DNA of 64,000 bases from contig NZ_MDGP01000001.1 in the NCBI RefSeq assembly GCF_001747095.1, positions 2,897,001 to 2,961,000 of the forward strand, in the 5' to 3' direction. The DNA comes from Roseivirga sp. 4D4. Lineage in GTDB: Bacteria > Bacteroidota > Bacteroidia > Cytophagales > Cyclobacteriaceae. The position numbers were made by a program, and so were the translations under genes. Below, piece after piece: positions 1-8,261 of the stretch. Positions within the stretch are counted from its first letter, which is position 1. Each line of letters opens with the position of its first letter. Below the pieces are notes generated by a model. It was given only the letters and a program-made list of their open reading frames with translations, did no database searches and had not been told where the DNA came from.

Positions 1-81
1 TTTTTCGGCATGAATAAATTTCACCGAGAACCCGGGAAGAAGCTCTTTAGATTGAATCTCGTCAAGTTGTACGAATGGCAT
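1..81 (-). CDS. Cupin-domain protein, N-terminal fragment cut by window edge
   Basis: Only the first 27 codons are inside the window, reading leftward from an ATG at 79-81 and open to base 1. The visible residues begin MPFVQLDEIQSKELLPGF and continue with VKFIHAEK. This matches the usual opening of small single-domain cupins (an E-I-x-x-K/R-E-L-x-P-G-F motif, then F-x-H-x-E-x), which are metal-binding beta-barrel proteins of varied function. The metal-ligand motifs lie outside the window, so the family call rests on the opening motif alone and no substrate can be proposed. Confidence 0.5.
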   Translation of the reverse strand, partial: MPFVQLDEIQSKELLPGFSVKFIHAEK

Positions 82-165
82 GTGAAGTCCTTTAGTTCAT
101 TGTAATAATACAGATAGGACTAAAGAGACACAAGGAGTTGATTGAGATAGATTAAGATTGACATA

Positions 166-915
166 TCATTCCTTCGAACTTCTTTGAGCAACGAGTTGGA
201 TAACCAAAGCAGCGCCTGGCACTTCGAAATTCACAATCTGTCTTGGTGATTCTCGACTCACCCAAATCTTGTTGCTCGGCATATTACCATCTGTATTTAG
301 GATGAGAACATCACAATCGAAAACACCCACCTCTGTATGAATGGACTCGCTTGAATCGTATGTCAGAGAGGCCTCAGATAAGCGCAAACTAGAGGGCACT
401 AAAGCCTTAAATTTGAGCGTATCCTCAGCTTCGATCGAAAGTGTTTGAATCAGCATATAAAGCTCACTTCTGACAATATCATAGCCAAGGCTTTGGTCGA
501 TTGGCACAACCCTGGTGGAATCATTAGCTCTAATTTCTGCCTGACCCTTCACAGACGATCCTTCCATCGTCAGCTTTGTAACAAACTGACTGTTCGAAGT
601 TTTCATGTCAATGAAGGTCGATTGCATGGTAAAGCTTGTGGTATCAAACCTAAACTCAGCTTCTTCATATACACTGCCGTCATCAAACTGTGAGGTGTCC
701 CTCGCCACCAATTGACCATCTTCAAAGAAGGTCCCAAAAATCATCGAACCCATCTTGTCACCATCTGCATTGAACATGTGATAGGTATTAGTAACCTCTC
801 GAATACTGGCAAAGTCTACCGGGCGTCCTAACCACTCTTTATCTATCTCATCACTCCCTGAGGTGCAAGCCGTAAAACTCAATATGATTATGCAGAAAAA
901 AGCAACGCGTTTCAT
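166..915 (-). CDS. Lipoprotein, DUF3108-like beta-rich protein
   Basis: About 249 residues starting at the third in-frame Met (MKRVAFF). This start is preferred because it places a short signal peptide directly before the lipobox LSFTAC, and because a -7 box at 934-941 would put transcription initiation downstream of the two earlier Mets. The mature part has no recognised catalytic motif. The C-terminal stretch (NKIWVSRESPRQIV, then VPGAALVIQLV) resembles the end of DUF3108-like periplasmic proteins, which form beta-sheet barrels. It is probably anchored in the outer membrane facing the periplasm. Function unknown; it appears to be a single-gene transcript. Confidence 0.6.
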   Translation of the reverse strand: MKRVAFFCIIILSFTACTSGSDEIDKEWLGRPVDFASIREVTNTYHMFNADGDKMGSMIFGTFFEDGQLVARDTSQFDDGSVYEEAEFRFDTTSFTMQSTFIDMKTSNSQFVTKLTMEGSSVKGQAEIRANDSTRVVPIDQSLGYDIVRSELYMLIQTLSIEAEDTLKFKALVPSSLRLSEASLTYDSSESIHTEVGVFDCDVLILNTDGNMPSNKIWVSRESPRQIVNFEVPGAALVIQLVAQRSSKE

Positions 916-933
916 AGAGGACTTCATTTTTGA

Positions 934-965
934 CAAAACTATGGTGATTCAATTTTGGAACACAA
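934..965 (-). promoter_or_regulatory. Bacteroidota-type promoter for the lipoprotein gene
   Basis: Read on the minus strand, TAGTTTTG (934-941) matches the TAnnTTTG -7 consensus, and a TTG at 963-965 lies 21 bases upstream at the -33 position. The predicted start of transcription falls between this box and the ATG at 915. Confidence 0.5.
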
Positions 966-1060
966 TAACTATTGATAACTAGCAATCTTTGTGACGAAAC
1001 AATCTACCGAATTCCAAATGCCCTAGATATGGTGAAAACCAACAACTTTCGAGGTATGAC

Positions 1061-2248
1061 CTAATAATTACTCAGCTCTGGAATAATGATCTCCTGAATA
1101 GCAGACTCAATGTTGTTCGGCAAATTAGAACCTCTGGATTGGGTCATGACCACAATTATGATACCCTTTGCTGGGAAACCATGTATGCTGGTACCATCGC
1201 TACCTCGATGGAGAAACACTTCAGGCCATTCATCTTCAAGATCGTTAAAGGCCATTCCCCAAAAATGACCATAGGTGAATTCTCGTTTTCCTGCCAAAGG
1301 AAAAAGCTGAGGAGTAACATTGATCAATTGGCGATTACTAAATGCACGTTTCACTGAGTTATTGGAAATCACTTGTGAGAGGTTACTCGACCTTTTAGGC
1401 ATGTAGAGTCGGGCAAACTTGGCATAGTCCTCCGCTGTTGAGTAAACACTCTGCGCAAACATGGCAAACTTATGCCATGGATAATCCTCAGCCCTCCAAA
1501 CCACTTTCCAATCACCCTTTTTACCTCTCAATTGTGGAACGATTCTTTTGACCAATTTATCCTTTGAAGTCCATGCCGCAAAACTTGAGGTCATCCGCAA
1601 AGGTCCAATCAAATAATCTTCAAGCAACTCTTGAGCAGAAAGCCCTGTAACAACCTCAGCAACGCGAGCAAAAATATCTGAGTGGGCATCTGCATAGGAC
1701 CAAGTGCCTCCGACTTTTCCGGTCGGGTCATTATCAGCCCAGTAGTCTACCATTTCTTTAAGGCTATTGTACCGAGTCCAGGATTTCCCTGGCTGACCTT
1801 GTGTATAGCCTCCACGATGTAGGAGTAAATGCTCTATGGTTAAACCCTTTGTCTTACCATGTCCAAATTCAGGCAGATATTTTGAAACCAGATCATCTGG
1901 AGATAGCTCATTCCTTTCAAACAGAATTTCAGCGATCGCACCCGCCATAGGTTTAGTCATCGAACGAATATTATAGATGTCGCCAATTTGAGACTTTACC
2001 TTCAATTCAGGGTCGGAAAAGCCAAAAGCCCTGTGATAAATCTTGGTACCAGCCCTTTCAATATAAATTTCGGCACCGGCTCCAACTTCATCTAGAATCA
2101 GTTTTTCTACGGAGGAGTCAAATTCTCTCCAGTGATCTTGCCCAGTAGCAGAACAGCTAAAGAACAGCGTAAATACCATTGAAAAAAACCACCCCGCTTT
2201 GACAGAGGGTATTACAATTCTAACCTTCATTTCACTTGCTCTTATCAT
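1061..2248 (-). CDS. Serine hydrolase, class C beta-lactamase/esterase family
   Basis: 395 residues with an N-terminal hydrophobic signal ending near FFSC (possible lipobox at Cys32). The nucleophile motif SxxK is SMTK at residues 96-99, the second motif is Y-A-D near 185 in place of the usual Y-S-N, and the third is H-R-G near 347. The family includes D-aminopeptidases, esterases and penicillin-binding-protein relatives, so the substrate is not predictable. It probably acts in the periplasm or at the outer membrane. A second in-frame Met at residue 7 is an equally plausible start. The gene stands alone, downstream of the two propeller genes on the same strand. Confidence 0.85.
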   Translation of the reverse strand: MIRASEMKVRIVIPSVKAGWFFSMVFTLFFSCSATGQDHWREFDSSVEKLILDEVGAGAEIYIERAGTKIYHRAFGFSDPELKVKSQIGDIYNIRSMTKPMAGAIAEILFERNELSPDDLVSKYLPEFGHGKTKGLTIEHLLLHRGGYTQGQPGKSWTRYNSLKEMVDYWADNDPTGKVGGTWSYADAHSDIFARVAEVVTGLSAQELLEDYLIGPLRMTSSFAAWTSKDKLVKRIVPQLRGKKGDWKVVWRAEDYPWHKFAMFAQSVYSTAEDYAKFARLYMPKRSSNLSQVISNNSVKRAFSNRQLINVTPQLFPLAGKREFTYGHFWGMAFNDLEDEWPEVFLHRGSDGTSIHGFPAKGIIIVVMTQSRGSNLPNNIESAIQEIIIPELSNY

Positions 2249-2295
2249 TATGTAAAGTGTACGAAGTGCTGTAAGCCAACGTGATATCCTGCAGA

Positions 2296-3213
2296 CTATT
2301 TGGAAAAGGCTGGGTAACCTTCATCAGCTTGGGTAGCAATAAACTTCTTTAAATCACTACCATCTGGTTTCATCGAGTAAATATCTACGCCTTTTCCAAG
2401 CATACCGGAAGACCATATGATAAGCTTACCATCTGGTGTAAAAACTGGACTCATATCATCTTTGTGTGACTCACCATTACCTGGTAATACTTGTGGCTTA
2501 CCATTCGTTAAGTTTTTCAGCCCAGAACCATCAGCCTTGATAATATAAATGTCCATTTGATTATTATTCCTAGAGCCAAAAACTATTTTACTTCCATCAG
2601 GTGACCATGAAGGTCTAAAATCATCGAACTTATTATTCGTAAGCCTTTTATGGTTGCTTCCATCAGTATTCATCACGTATATCTCCCAATTTCCATCTCT
2701 GATGGACTGAAAGGCAATTTTCTTACCATCAGGGGAGAACGCAGGACTCCTTTCTGATGTGTTACCAATATCAGAAAGTCTGGTTTTCTGCTTAGTCAAA
2801 AGGTTGTATTTAAAAATCTGCCAATAGCCACGGTAATTTGTGAAATAAGCTATTTCGCTTCCATCTGGAGACCAACTTGGATCAAGGTTATAGCCTTCTG
2901 ATTGTGGCAGCAACCTTCTCTTATTACTTCCGTCAGTAGACATCAAGGCAATTCGGTGCCCACCATATTCATAAGTAGTATAGGCAATCGTTTTGCCATC
3001 TGGAGAAATTGTCGGTGTATAATCTGGACCGCTATAGGATGTAAGCTTGACTCTCTGTCTCCCATTGATATCACACTTCCAGATATCTACATTTCTTCCT
3101 GACTTGGCAGCATACACCATAGTGGCAGACTGTCCATTTACTCTCAAGCTAAGGGTAATCATCAAGATGAATCCCAAGCTGATAAATTCCAGATATGTAT
3201 TTTTTCTTTTCAT
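2296..3213 (-). CDS. TolB-like beta-propeller protein (PD40 repeats)
   Basis: 305 residues with an N-terminal signal sequence (start MKRKNTYLEF, hydrophobic to about residue 28). At least five repeats of the form P-x-[FWI]-[ST]-P-D-G-x-x-I-x-[YFW] are visible, spaced about 42-48 residues apart, the signature of WD40-like/PD40 propellers. Such proteins are periplasmic or secreted scaffolds or enzymes. No Pal-binding or enzymatic domain is fused, so a role in the Tol-Pal complex cannot be claimed. It lies 33 bases downstream of a paralogous propeller gene, and the two are probably cotranscribed. Confidence 0.8.
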   Translation of the reverse strand: MKRKNTYLEFISLGFILMITLSLRVNGQSATMVYAAKSGRNVDIWKCDINGRQRVKLTSYSGPDYTPTISPDGKTIAYTTYEYGGHRIALMSTDGSNKRRLLPQSEGYNLDPSWSPDGSEIAYFTNYRGYWQIFKYNLLTKQKTRLSDIGNTSERSPAFSPDGKKIAFQSIRDGNWEIYVMNTDGSNHKRLTNNKFDDFRPSWSPDGSKIVFGSRNNNQMDIYIIKADGSGLKNLTNGKPQVLPGNGESHKDDMSPVFTPDGKLIIWSSGMLGKGVDIYSMKPDGSDLKKFIATQADEGYPAFSK

Positions 3214-3246
3214 TAGTCTTCAATTTGAGGTCCGATTAGTGGGCAT

Positions 3247-4149
3247 CTATTTCTCAGTTTTAATGCGACTCATATCACCCAAGTTGTTCATGAAGACAGG
3301 TGCGTAATTATATCCACTAAAAGTCAGTTGCTTCTCTCCTGATCCATCTCGATTGATAATGAATATTTGCTGATTGTCTTTCTTATTTCCCCTTTCAAAA
3401 ACAATGCTTTCCCCGTTTGGGGCCCAAGATGGCCTGATGTCTAGCAATGGATTATTGGTTAACCTAATCACCTCTTTGGTATCTAGGCTCATTACGCAGA
3501 TTTCTGGGTTGCCAAATTTATAGGAGTAGTAAACCAGCTGTTTTCCATCAGGAGAAAGTTCGGGGTCCAGATCGTCAGCCGTACCATCCGAAAGGTGCTC
3601 TTTGCCAGTACCATCTGGCTTTATTCGCATCAATTGATAACGACCCGTCTCGTTTGCTGAGTAGTATATAAAGCCATCTTTAGCCCAATAGGCAGCTCCT
3701 TCTGATGCTGATGAATTGGTAAGGTTTCTTACCTCAGAACCGTCAAGATTCATTATATACAAATCAGACTTGCCACCCCTGCCTGATGTAAATATGATTT
3801 CTTTACCTGCAGGAGAATACATGGGAGAGTAGTCAGCAGCCCGACCTTTTGTAAGCTGTGTAGTTTTGCCTGTCTGAAGGTCATAAGACCAAATTTTCCA
3901 CCATCCTACTCGCTCAGAAGTAAAAACGATATTTCGACCGTCCGGACTCAAGTGAGGGCTGCTATCCTTAGCCGAATGATAGGTCAACTGAACTTGCTTT
4001 TCGTTGTAGCGAATGACAAGTTCATCATTCCCTCCTTTCTTTTGCGAAGTGAATATCACAGGATATTCTTGAGCCGATGCGCTTTCAAAAAGTATAAAAG
4101 ACACTACCATCACAATAAGCTTTTTACAAGCTGGTTTTATCACCCTCAT
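3247..4149 (-). CDS. TolB-like beta-propeller protein (PD40 repeats), paralogue
   Basis: About 300 residues if translation starts at MRVIKPACKK. The frame is open to another ATG at 4179 that adds ten polar residues, but the inner start gives a normal signal peptide ending at ASAQ. PD40 repeats are visible (PHLSPDGRNIVFTSE, PMYSPAGKEIIFTSG, PELSPDGKQLVYYSY, PSWAPNGESIVF), with one degenerate blade around AKDGFIYYSA. It has the same architecture as its downstream neighbour, so the pair looks like a local duplication. Probably periplasmic; ligand or substrate unknown. Confidence 0.78.
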   Translation of the reverse strand: MRVIKPACKKLIVMVVSFILFESASAQEYPVIFTSQKKGGNDELVIRYNEKQVQLTYHSAKDSSPHLSPDGRNIVFTSERVGWWKIWSYDLQTGKTTQLTKGRAADYSPMYSPAGKEIIFTSGRGGKSDLYIMNLDGSEVRNLTNSSASEGAAYWAKDGFIYYSANETGRYQLMRIKPDGTGKEHLSDGTADDLDPELSPDGKQLVYYSYKFGNPEICVMSLDTKEVIRLTNNPLLDIRPSWAPNGESIVFERGNKKDNQQIFIINRDGSGEKQLTFSGYNYAPVFMNNLGDMSRIKTEK

Positions 4150-4179
4150 ATGATATGAGCTTTTGTAGTCAGTCGGCAT

Positions 4180-4215
4180 TGATGGGCCACAAGCCTAGGG
4201 CTTGAAGACCCATCA
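4180..4215. other. Compound inverted repeat in the 5' region of the propeller genes
   Basis: Outer arms TGATGGG (4180-4186) and CCCATCA (4209-4215) enclose a second hairpin, CAAGCC (4190-4195) and GGCTTG (4199-4204) with a TAG loop. It lies between the DinB gene and the propeller gene transcribed leftward. No T-run follows on the minus strand, so it does not look like a simple terminator; it may be a leader-RNA structure or an operator. Confidence 0.4.
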
Positions 4216-4257
4216 AATTCAACCATCCATGTTGCTTTTGATTTCTAATTTTCAAGT

Positions 4258-4776
4258 TTACCACCCTCTTCCGCCAGCAGGTGTCACACCTTTTAATCTG
4301 GCGTAGGTTATCACTTTACCATACTCTCTTTCGATATGATCGGTCAGAGATAGAATGGCTTTGAGTCTCGGCATTTTGCTACCAAACCAGTCTACTTCCT
4401 GACTCAAATCGCTATCACTTAGATTGGCAATAGCATCGTTGATGTACTTGAAAGAGGCTTCCATAGCTGCCACTACATCTTTTTTATTCGAATCATCGAA
4501 AGAAGGCCTATCTACCTTAGGGGCATTCACTGTGGGGCCAAATAGATAATTCGCCCCTATCGTATGACCTACCAAACCGCCAAATGACGCTACCTCTTTT
4601 GTTGGTTGAAAAGTAAAGTGTTCAGCAGGCATAGCCTTGGTTGTCGTAAGGAACATATTGGTCATGTTTTGCCAAGCTCCAGCCAAATCTGATTGCTTTA
4701 TTCCCTGTGCCTTTGTGTTAAGGCTTCCTATTGCTATTAGGCAAAGGACTAAAAAAATTTTGTTGAGTTTTTTCAT
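4258..4776 (-). CDS. Exported DinB-family protein
   Basis: 172 residues. Residues 1-24 are a signal peptide ending KAQG, and the remainder has the four-helix DinB/YfiT pattern, closing with ARLKGVTPAG, a typical DinB C-terminus. Of the three metal-ligand positions usual in the family, His71 (in GHTIGANY) and His147 (in TDHIEREYGK) are visible, while the third, four residues after His147, is Glu151. DinB proteins are usually cytoplasmic metal-dependent thiol transferases or enzymes of unknown role, so an exported form with an altered site is unusual. The gene appears monocistronic. Confidence 0.8.
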   Translation of the reverse strand: MKKLNKIFLVLCLIAIGSLNTKAQGIKQSDLAGAWQNMTNMFLTTTKAMPAEHFTFQPTKEVASFGGLVGHTIGANYLFGPTVNAPKVDRPSFDDSNKKDVVAAMEASFKYINDAIANLSDSDLSQEVDWFGSKMPRLKAILSLTDHIEREYGKVITYARLKGVTPAGGRGW

Positions 4777-4865
4777 GATATTTCTTCTGTTACACCATGA
4801 ACTTACGGCCAGAAAAGTAGCAAGTGATTCTGGATGGGACGATCAGAATAGTTTGGGATGATTGA

Positions 4866-5639
4866 CTACTTGGTGAAGTACAAATCCATGAACTGGGTGA
4901 TCAAAGGCTTCTGACTTTTGGCCGATCGAAGGTCCTTACCATTCTTCATTGTAAAGCTGAACTCATTACCTGTTAAGTACTGATAAGACTTTACAAATCT
5001 TCGATTGACTAGAAAGGACCTATGAATCCGTAAAAACTCCTCCTTGTCCAGAGAATTCTCCATTTGATTCATAGTAGCCCGATAGACATATTGTTGGTCG
5101 CTGGTGTGGAGCACAACGTAGTTTCCAGCTGCCTCTAAAAACTGCACATCATCTACTTTGACGTAAAACGCTCTGCCCTTGTCTTTCAGTTTGAAGGTCT
5201 TGAGGACCTCATCATGCTGTGCAACTGAATCAATAAGGTTTTGGACATGCTTGTTATAAACCGAAGTTCTTTCAAGTTTCAGTTGATCCTTTGCCCTGAT
5301 AACTGATTCGTCAAACCGCTCTTGCTCAAATGGCTTTAATAGATAATCGAGTGCGTTTACCTGAAAAGCATCCAAGGCAAACTGATCATAGGCTGTGGTG
5401 AAAATGATGATAGGAAGCCTTTTGAGGTTGAGCTTACGGAGTACATAGAACCCGTCCTGGCCTGGCATTTGAATATCAAGAAACAGTAGATCAGGCTCTC
5501 GCTCTTGGATAACATCAATGGCCTGCTCCGCATTCTTAGCCTCGGCCACCACTTCAATATCATCATGCACCTCCAATAACTTAAGAATGCGTTGACGCGC
5601 CAAAAATTCATCATCTACGATAACGGCTTTTATGTTCAT
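4866..5639 (-). CDS. LytTR-family response regulator
   Basis: 257 residues. An N-terminal receiver domain (about 1-120) has the acidic pair Asp9/Asp10, phospho-acceptor Asp55 (in FLDIQMPG), Thr81/82 and Lys102 (LKPF). A LytTR DNA-binding domain follows at about 150-250, with the typical EAAGNYVVLHT and FLRIHRSFLVN motifs. It acts as a cytoplasmic transcription factor phosphorylated by the adjacent kinase. Its start codon overlaps the kinase stop by 4 bases (ATGA), so the two are translationally coupled. The target genes are not evident from the sequence. Confidence 0.95.
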   Translation of the reverse strand: MNIKAVIVDDEFLARQRILKLLEVHDDIEVVAEAKNAEQAIDVIQEREPDLLFLDIQMPGQDGFYVLRKLNLKRLPIIIFTTAYDQFALDAFQVNALDYLLKPFEQERFDESVIRAKDQLKLERTSVYNKHVQNLIDSVAQHDEVLKTFKLKDKGRAFYVKVDDVQFLEAAGNYVVLHTSDQQYVYRATMNQMENSLDKEEFLRIHRSFLVNRRFVKSYQYLTGNEFSFTMKNGKDLRSAKSQKPLITQFMDLYFTK

Positions 5640-6730
5640 AGCTGTTGAAACTTGAGAAAAGGCAAATTCATCTCTACCTTATAGCCGGCTCCTTCTAACT
5701 GACCACTTTCCAGTTCAAAATCGTTCTGATAAAACTGAGACAGCCTCTTAAAGACAATACTAAGTCCAATTCCTGATCCAGAATTGTCATTCGAAACTCC
5801 TTCGCCATTATCCTGAATTGTAATGACAACACGGTCGTCAGAAACTTTCGCTGATAACTGAATGGCTCCTCCCTCTTGCATATCCTTTATCCCGTGCTTT
5901 ATGGCGTTCTCAACAATTGGTTGCAAAATCAGGTATGGCAACGTAGCATTCATTGCAGCCTCTTCAATGTCGTAGTGTATTTCAAGTCGATCTTGAAATC
6001 TAACATGCTCAATACCGAGGTAGTTTTGAATATACTCGACCTCTTCGGCCAAACTGGCCTCCTGTTTTCTCTCATGATCCAAGGTGCTGCGCATGAGTTG
6101 ACCTAACCTAGACGTCATCTTTTGTGCATCCTTTGGATTGATGTCAATCAAGGAAGAAATGGAATGCAAAGTATTAAATAAGAAATGGGGATGCAGCTGC
6201 ATCTTAAGCGCCTTGAGTTGTGCCATATTCAATTCACGCTGCTTTTCTAAGTACTGCCTATAGTATCTTATCGCCACAAAAAGGCCAATTAAAATCCAAC
6301 ACTGAATTAGACTTGTCAATGTACCAGAAAACAGCAGTTGAAGATTTTTCTCGCTTAAGGGGCTGGCCATAAAGCCTGATTTGAAAAAATAAATCCCGTC
6401 AAAAGCGATAGTGGATAAAAACCTATGGGCGAATGCCAGAATCAAACTCAAAAGAGTAATAAGGAATAGATTTTTATACCGATCGGTATTTTTTATTAAT
6501 ACGACTTGATAAGATTGCCAATCAATGATTGGAGCAAACAGAATCCAGGCAAAATAATTGGTCACTGCCTTGACCGGTACTGCAAACCAGCTGTATTCAT
6601 AGTTGAATCCACTGACTACATATGTGGCATAGTCTTCTAGAATCACCAAAGCTGAAATTACCGTTGCTCCCAAAAACAACCATTTCATCCCAATGGATAA
6701 CTTGTTATATGGATTAATCGATATTTTCAA
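5636..6730 (-). CDS. LytS/YehU-type membrane sensor histidine kinase
   Basis: 364 residues. About four membrane segments occupy residues 14-155. A short linker leads to the His_kinase box QLHPHFLFNTL, with phospho-accepting His182. The HATPase_c domain follows, with an N-box (PIVENAIKHGI), G1 box (IQDNGEGV) and G2 box (GSGIGLSIVFKRL). No periplasmic ligand-binding domain is present, so the membrane part is probably the sensor. It partners the LytTR regulator encoded immediately downstream with a 4-base overlap. A TAnnTTTG box lies 26-33 bases upstream of the ATG. Confidence 0.95.
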   Translation of the reverse strand: MKISINPYNKLSIGMKWLFLGATVISALVILEDYATYVVSGFNYEYSWFAVPVKAVTNYFAWILFAPIIDWQSYQVVLIKNTDRYKNLFLITLLSLILAFAHRFLSTIAFDGIYFFKSGFMASPLSEKNLQLLFSGTLTSLIQCWILIGLFVAIRYYRQYLEKQRELNMAQLKALKMQLHPHFLFNTLHSISSLIDINPKDAQKMTSRLGQLMRSTLDHERKQEASLAEEVEYIQNYLGIEHVRFQDRLEIHYDIEEAAMNATLPYLILQPIVENAIKHGIKDMQEGGAIQLSAKVSDDRVVITIQDNGEGVSNDNSGSGIGLSIVFKRLSQFYQNDFELESGQLEGAGYKVEMNLPFLKFQQL

Positions 6731-6755
6731 GATTCATTCACTCGCATTAACCAAA

Positions 6756-6763
6756 CAAAAGTA
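6756..6763 (-). promoter_or_regulatory. -7 promoter box for the histidine kinase operon
   Basis: On the minus strand TACTTTTG fits TAnnTTTG, centred about 30 bases upstream of the kinase ATG. No well-spaced -33 TTG was found, so the call rests on one element. Confidence 0.4.
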
Positions 6764-6831
6764 CTAACGTAATTCAATACTAATGTTTCGCAGTTGATTA
6801 ACGGAACAGAATGTGACCAAACCTAAGAACC

Positions 6832-7272
6832 ATGTTAAGATCTCTCACCATTCTAAGTATTCCACTCCTGTTGTTATCGTGCGGCCAGACCAAGGAACAG
6901 ACAGATATCTCTGCACTAACTTATCGGGAGTTCTATGACCTTATGTTTGAAGACTATGCTAACCGCATTGAATGGCATGAAGATGACTTCAATCAGGAAG
7001 CCAAAGCATTCATAGTACTTAACAACAAAGGCGAGTGTGAATCAGAAAACTGCGGAGAAAAGACCTTTATCAAAAACAAGAGTACCGATCAGACCATCAG
7101 AGTTGTAGTAAAAACCGCTTTTTCGATACCTAATACATTACCCTATATAGCCAATCAATTTATCCTCACACCGGGTGAGGAGGTTTATCTGACTTGTACT
7201 GAGTTTTGTATAAATGATGAAAGCTACACTTTAGATCAGTCGATAGTAGTAGCCGCCTTTGTTACTGATTAA
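6832..7272 (+). CDS. Small lipoprotein of unknown function
   Basis: 146 residues with signal peptide and lipobox LLSC (Cys17). The mature part is rich in acidic residues and has two cysteine pairs, C-E-S-E-N-C in the first half and C-T-E-F-C near the C-terminus, which suggests disulfides or metal binding in the periplasm. I do not recognise a family. The 3' end overlaps the end of the convergent heptose-kinase gene by 4 bases. It is the only plus-strand gene in the first 11 kb and is divergent from the two-component operon. Confidence 0.7.
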   Translation: MLRSLTILSIPLLLLSCGQTKEQTDISALTYREFYDLMFEDYANRIEWHEDDFNQEAKAFIVLNNKGECESENCGEKTFIKNKSTDQTIRVVVKTAFSIPNTLPYIANQFILTPGEEVYLTCTEFCINDESYTLDQSIVVAAFVTD

Positions 7273-8261
7273 AGTAGATCGAATTTCTCGATCTCTTTCT
7301 TAAGGTCTTCCTTTTCGACTGGCACAACACCGACATGTTCGCAAACCAAACCTCCGCCCAAGTTGGCTAATGCTGCTGTGCGTTTTGCATCAAGTCCTGC
7401 AGCTAGGCCGCAAGCCACTATACTAATCACGGTATCACCAGCTCCTGAAACATCGGAGATCTGGCGGATATGTGCCGGAATCAAATGCGTATCTCCATTA
7501 TCCTTAATGAAAACACCATGTTCAGAAAGGGTCACCATTACCATTTTTGCATCCAATGTTTCTTGTAGGGCCTTGGCACCCGCCTTTACTGACTCCAGAT
7601 CAGTTGGATCGCAATCAATTTTGAGCCCTTCCCTCAATTCTTTCAAATTGGGTTTAAATAGTGTCGCTCCTTTATAGTCTAGGAAGTTTCTCTTCTTCGG
7701 GTCTACTACAGTTGGTATACCCAGCCTATTCGCTTCGGCTATGGTCTCGGAAATGATTGTCTTATTGATAACTCCTTTATCGTAATCTTCAAAGATTACA
7801 GCATCGCATTCTGGAAGAAGATTCTTGATATGCGCCAGCAGACTCTTTTGCTCAATGGCTGTAAGTGCTTTGTCAGTTTCATAATCTATTCTCAGTAACT
7901 GGTGTGCTCCAGACAGCACTCTTTCTTTAACCGTGGTTTGACGATCCGTACTGACGATTACTCCTTTGCCTGGGATTCCCCTTTCCTTAAGTCTTTTTAA
8001 AAAGAACTCGCCATCGATGTCATCACCCACGATAGCGCAGGGTATTGGAGTAGCGCCCAAGGCTTGGACATTCAAAGCCACATTTGCAGCCCCTCCGAGT
8101 CGCTTATCTTTATTATTCGCTAAAACCACCGGCACGGGAGCCTCGGGAGAAATTCTGGAAACCCCACCGAAAACATAGGAATCCACCATCACGTCACCGA
8201 TCACGAGGATTTTCAGTTTACTGAATGCTTCAAAAAGTGAATTAGCGTCTGAAAAAGTCAT
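7269..8261 (-). CDS. rfaE1: D-glycero-beta-D-manno-heptose-7-phosphate kinase (PfkB family)
   Basis: 330 residues covering only the kinase half of bifunctional HldE. Visible features are the start KILVIGDVMVDSYVFG, the substrate motif RISPEAPVPVV, the glycine-rich GGAANVALN, and the PfkB signature DVSGAGDT with catalytic Asp276. It phosphorylates heptose-7-phosphate at C1 in the ADP-heptose route to LPS core. No cytidylyltransferase-like C-terminal domain is present, so the nucleotidyl step must be encoded elsewhere. The upstream enzyme of the same pathway, GmhA, is encoded at 37873-38457. Its start abuts the aminotransferase stop with no gap. Confidence 0.85.
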   Translation of the reverse strand: MTFSDANSLFEAFSKLKILVIGDVMVDSYVFGGVSRISPEAPVPVVLANNKDKRLGGAANVALNVQALGATPIPCAIVGDDIDGEFFLKRLKERGIPGKGVIVSTDRQTTVKERVLSGAHQLLRIDYETDKALTAIEQKSLLAHIKNLLPECDAVIFEDYDKGVINKTIISETIAEANRLGIPTVVDPKKRNFLDYKGATLFKPNLKELREGLKIDCDPTDLESVKAGAKALQETLDAKMVMVTLSEHGVFIKDNGDTHLIPAHIRQISDVSGAGDTVISIVACGLAAGLDAKRTAALANLGGGLVCEHVGVVPVEKEDLKKEIEKFDLL

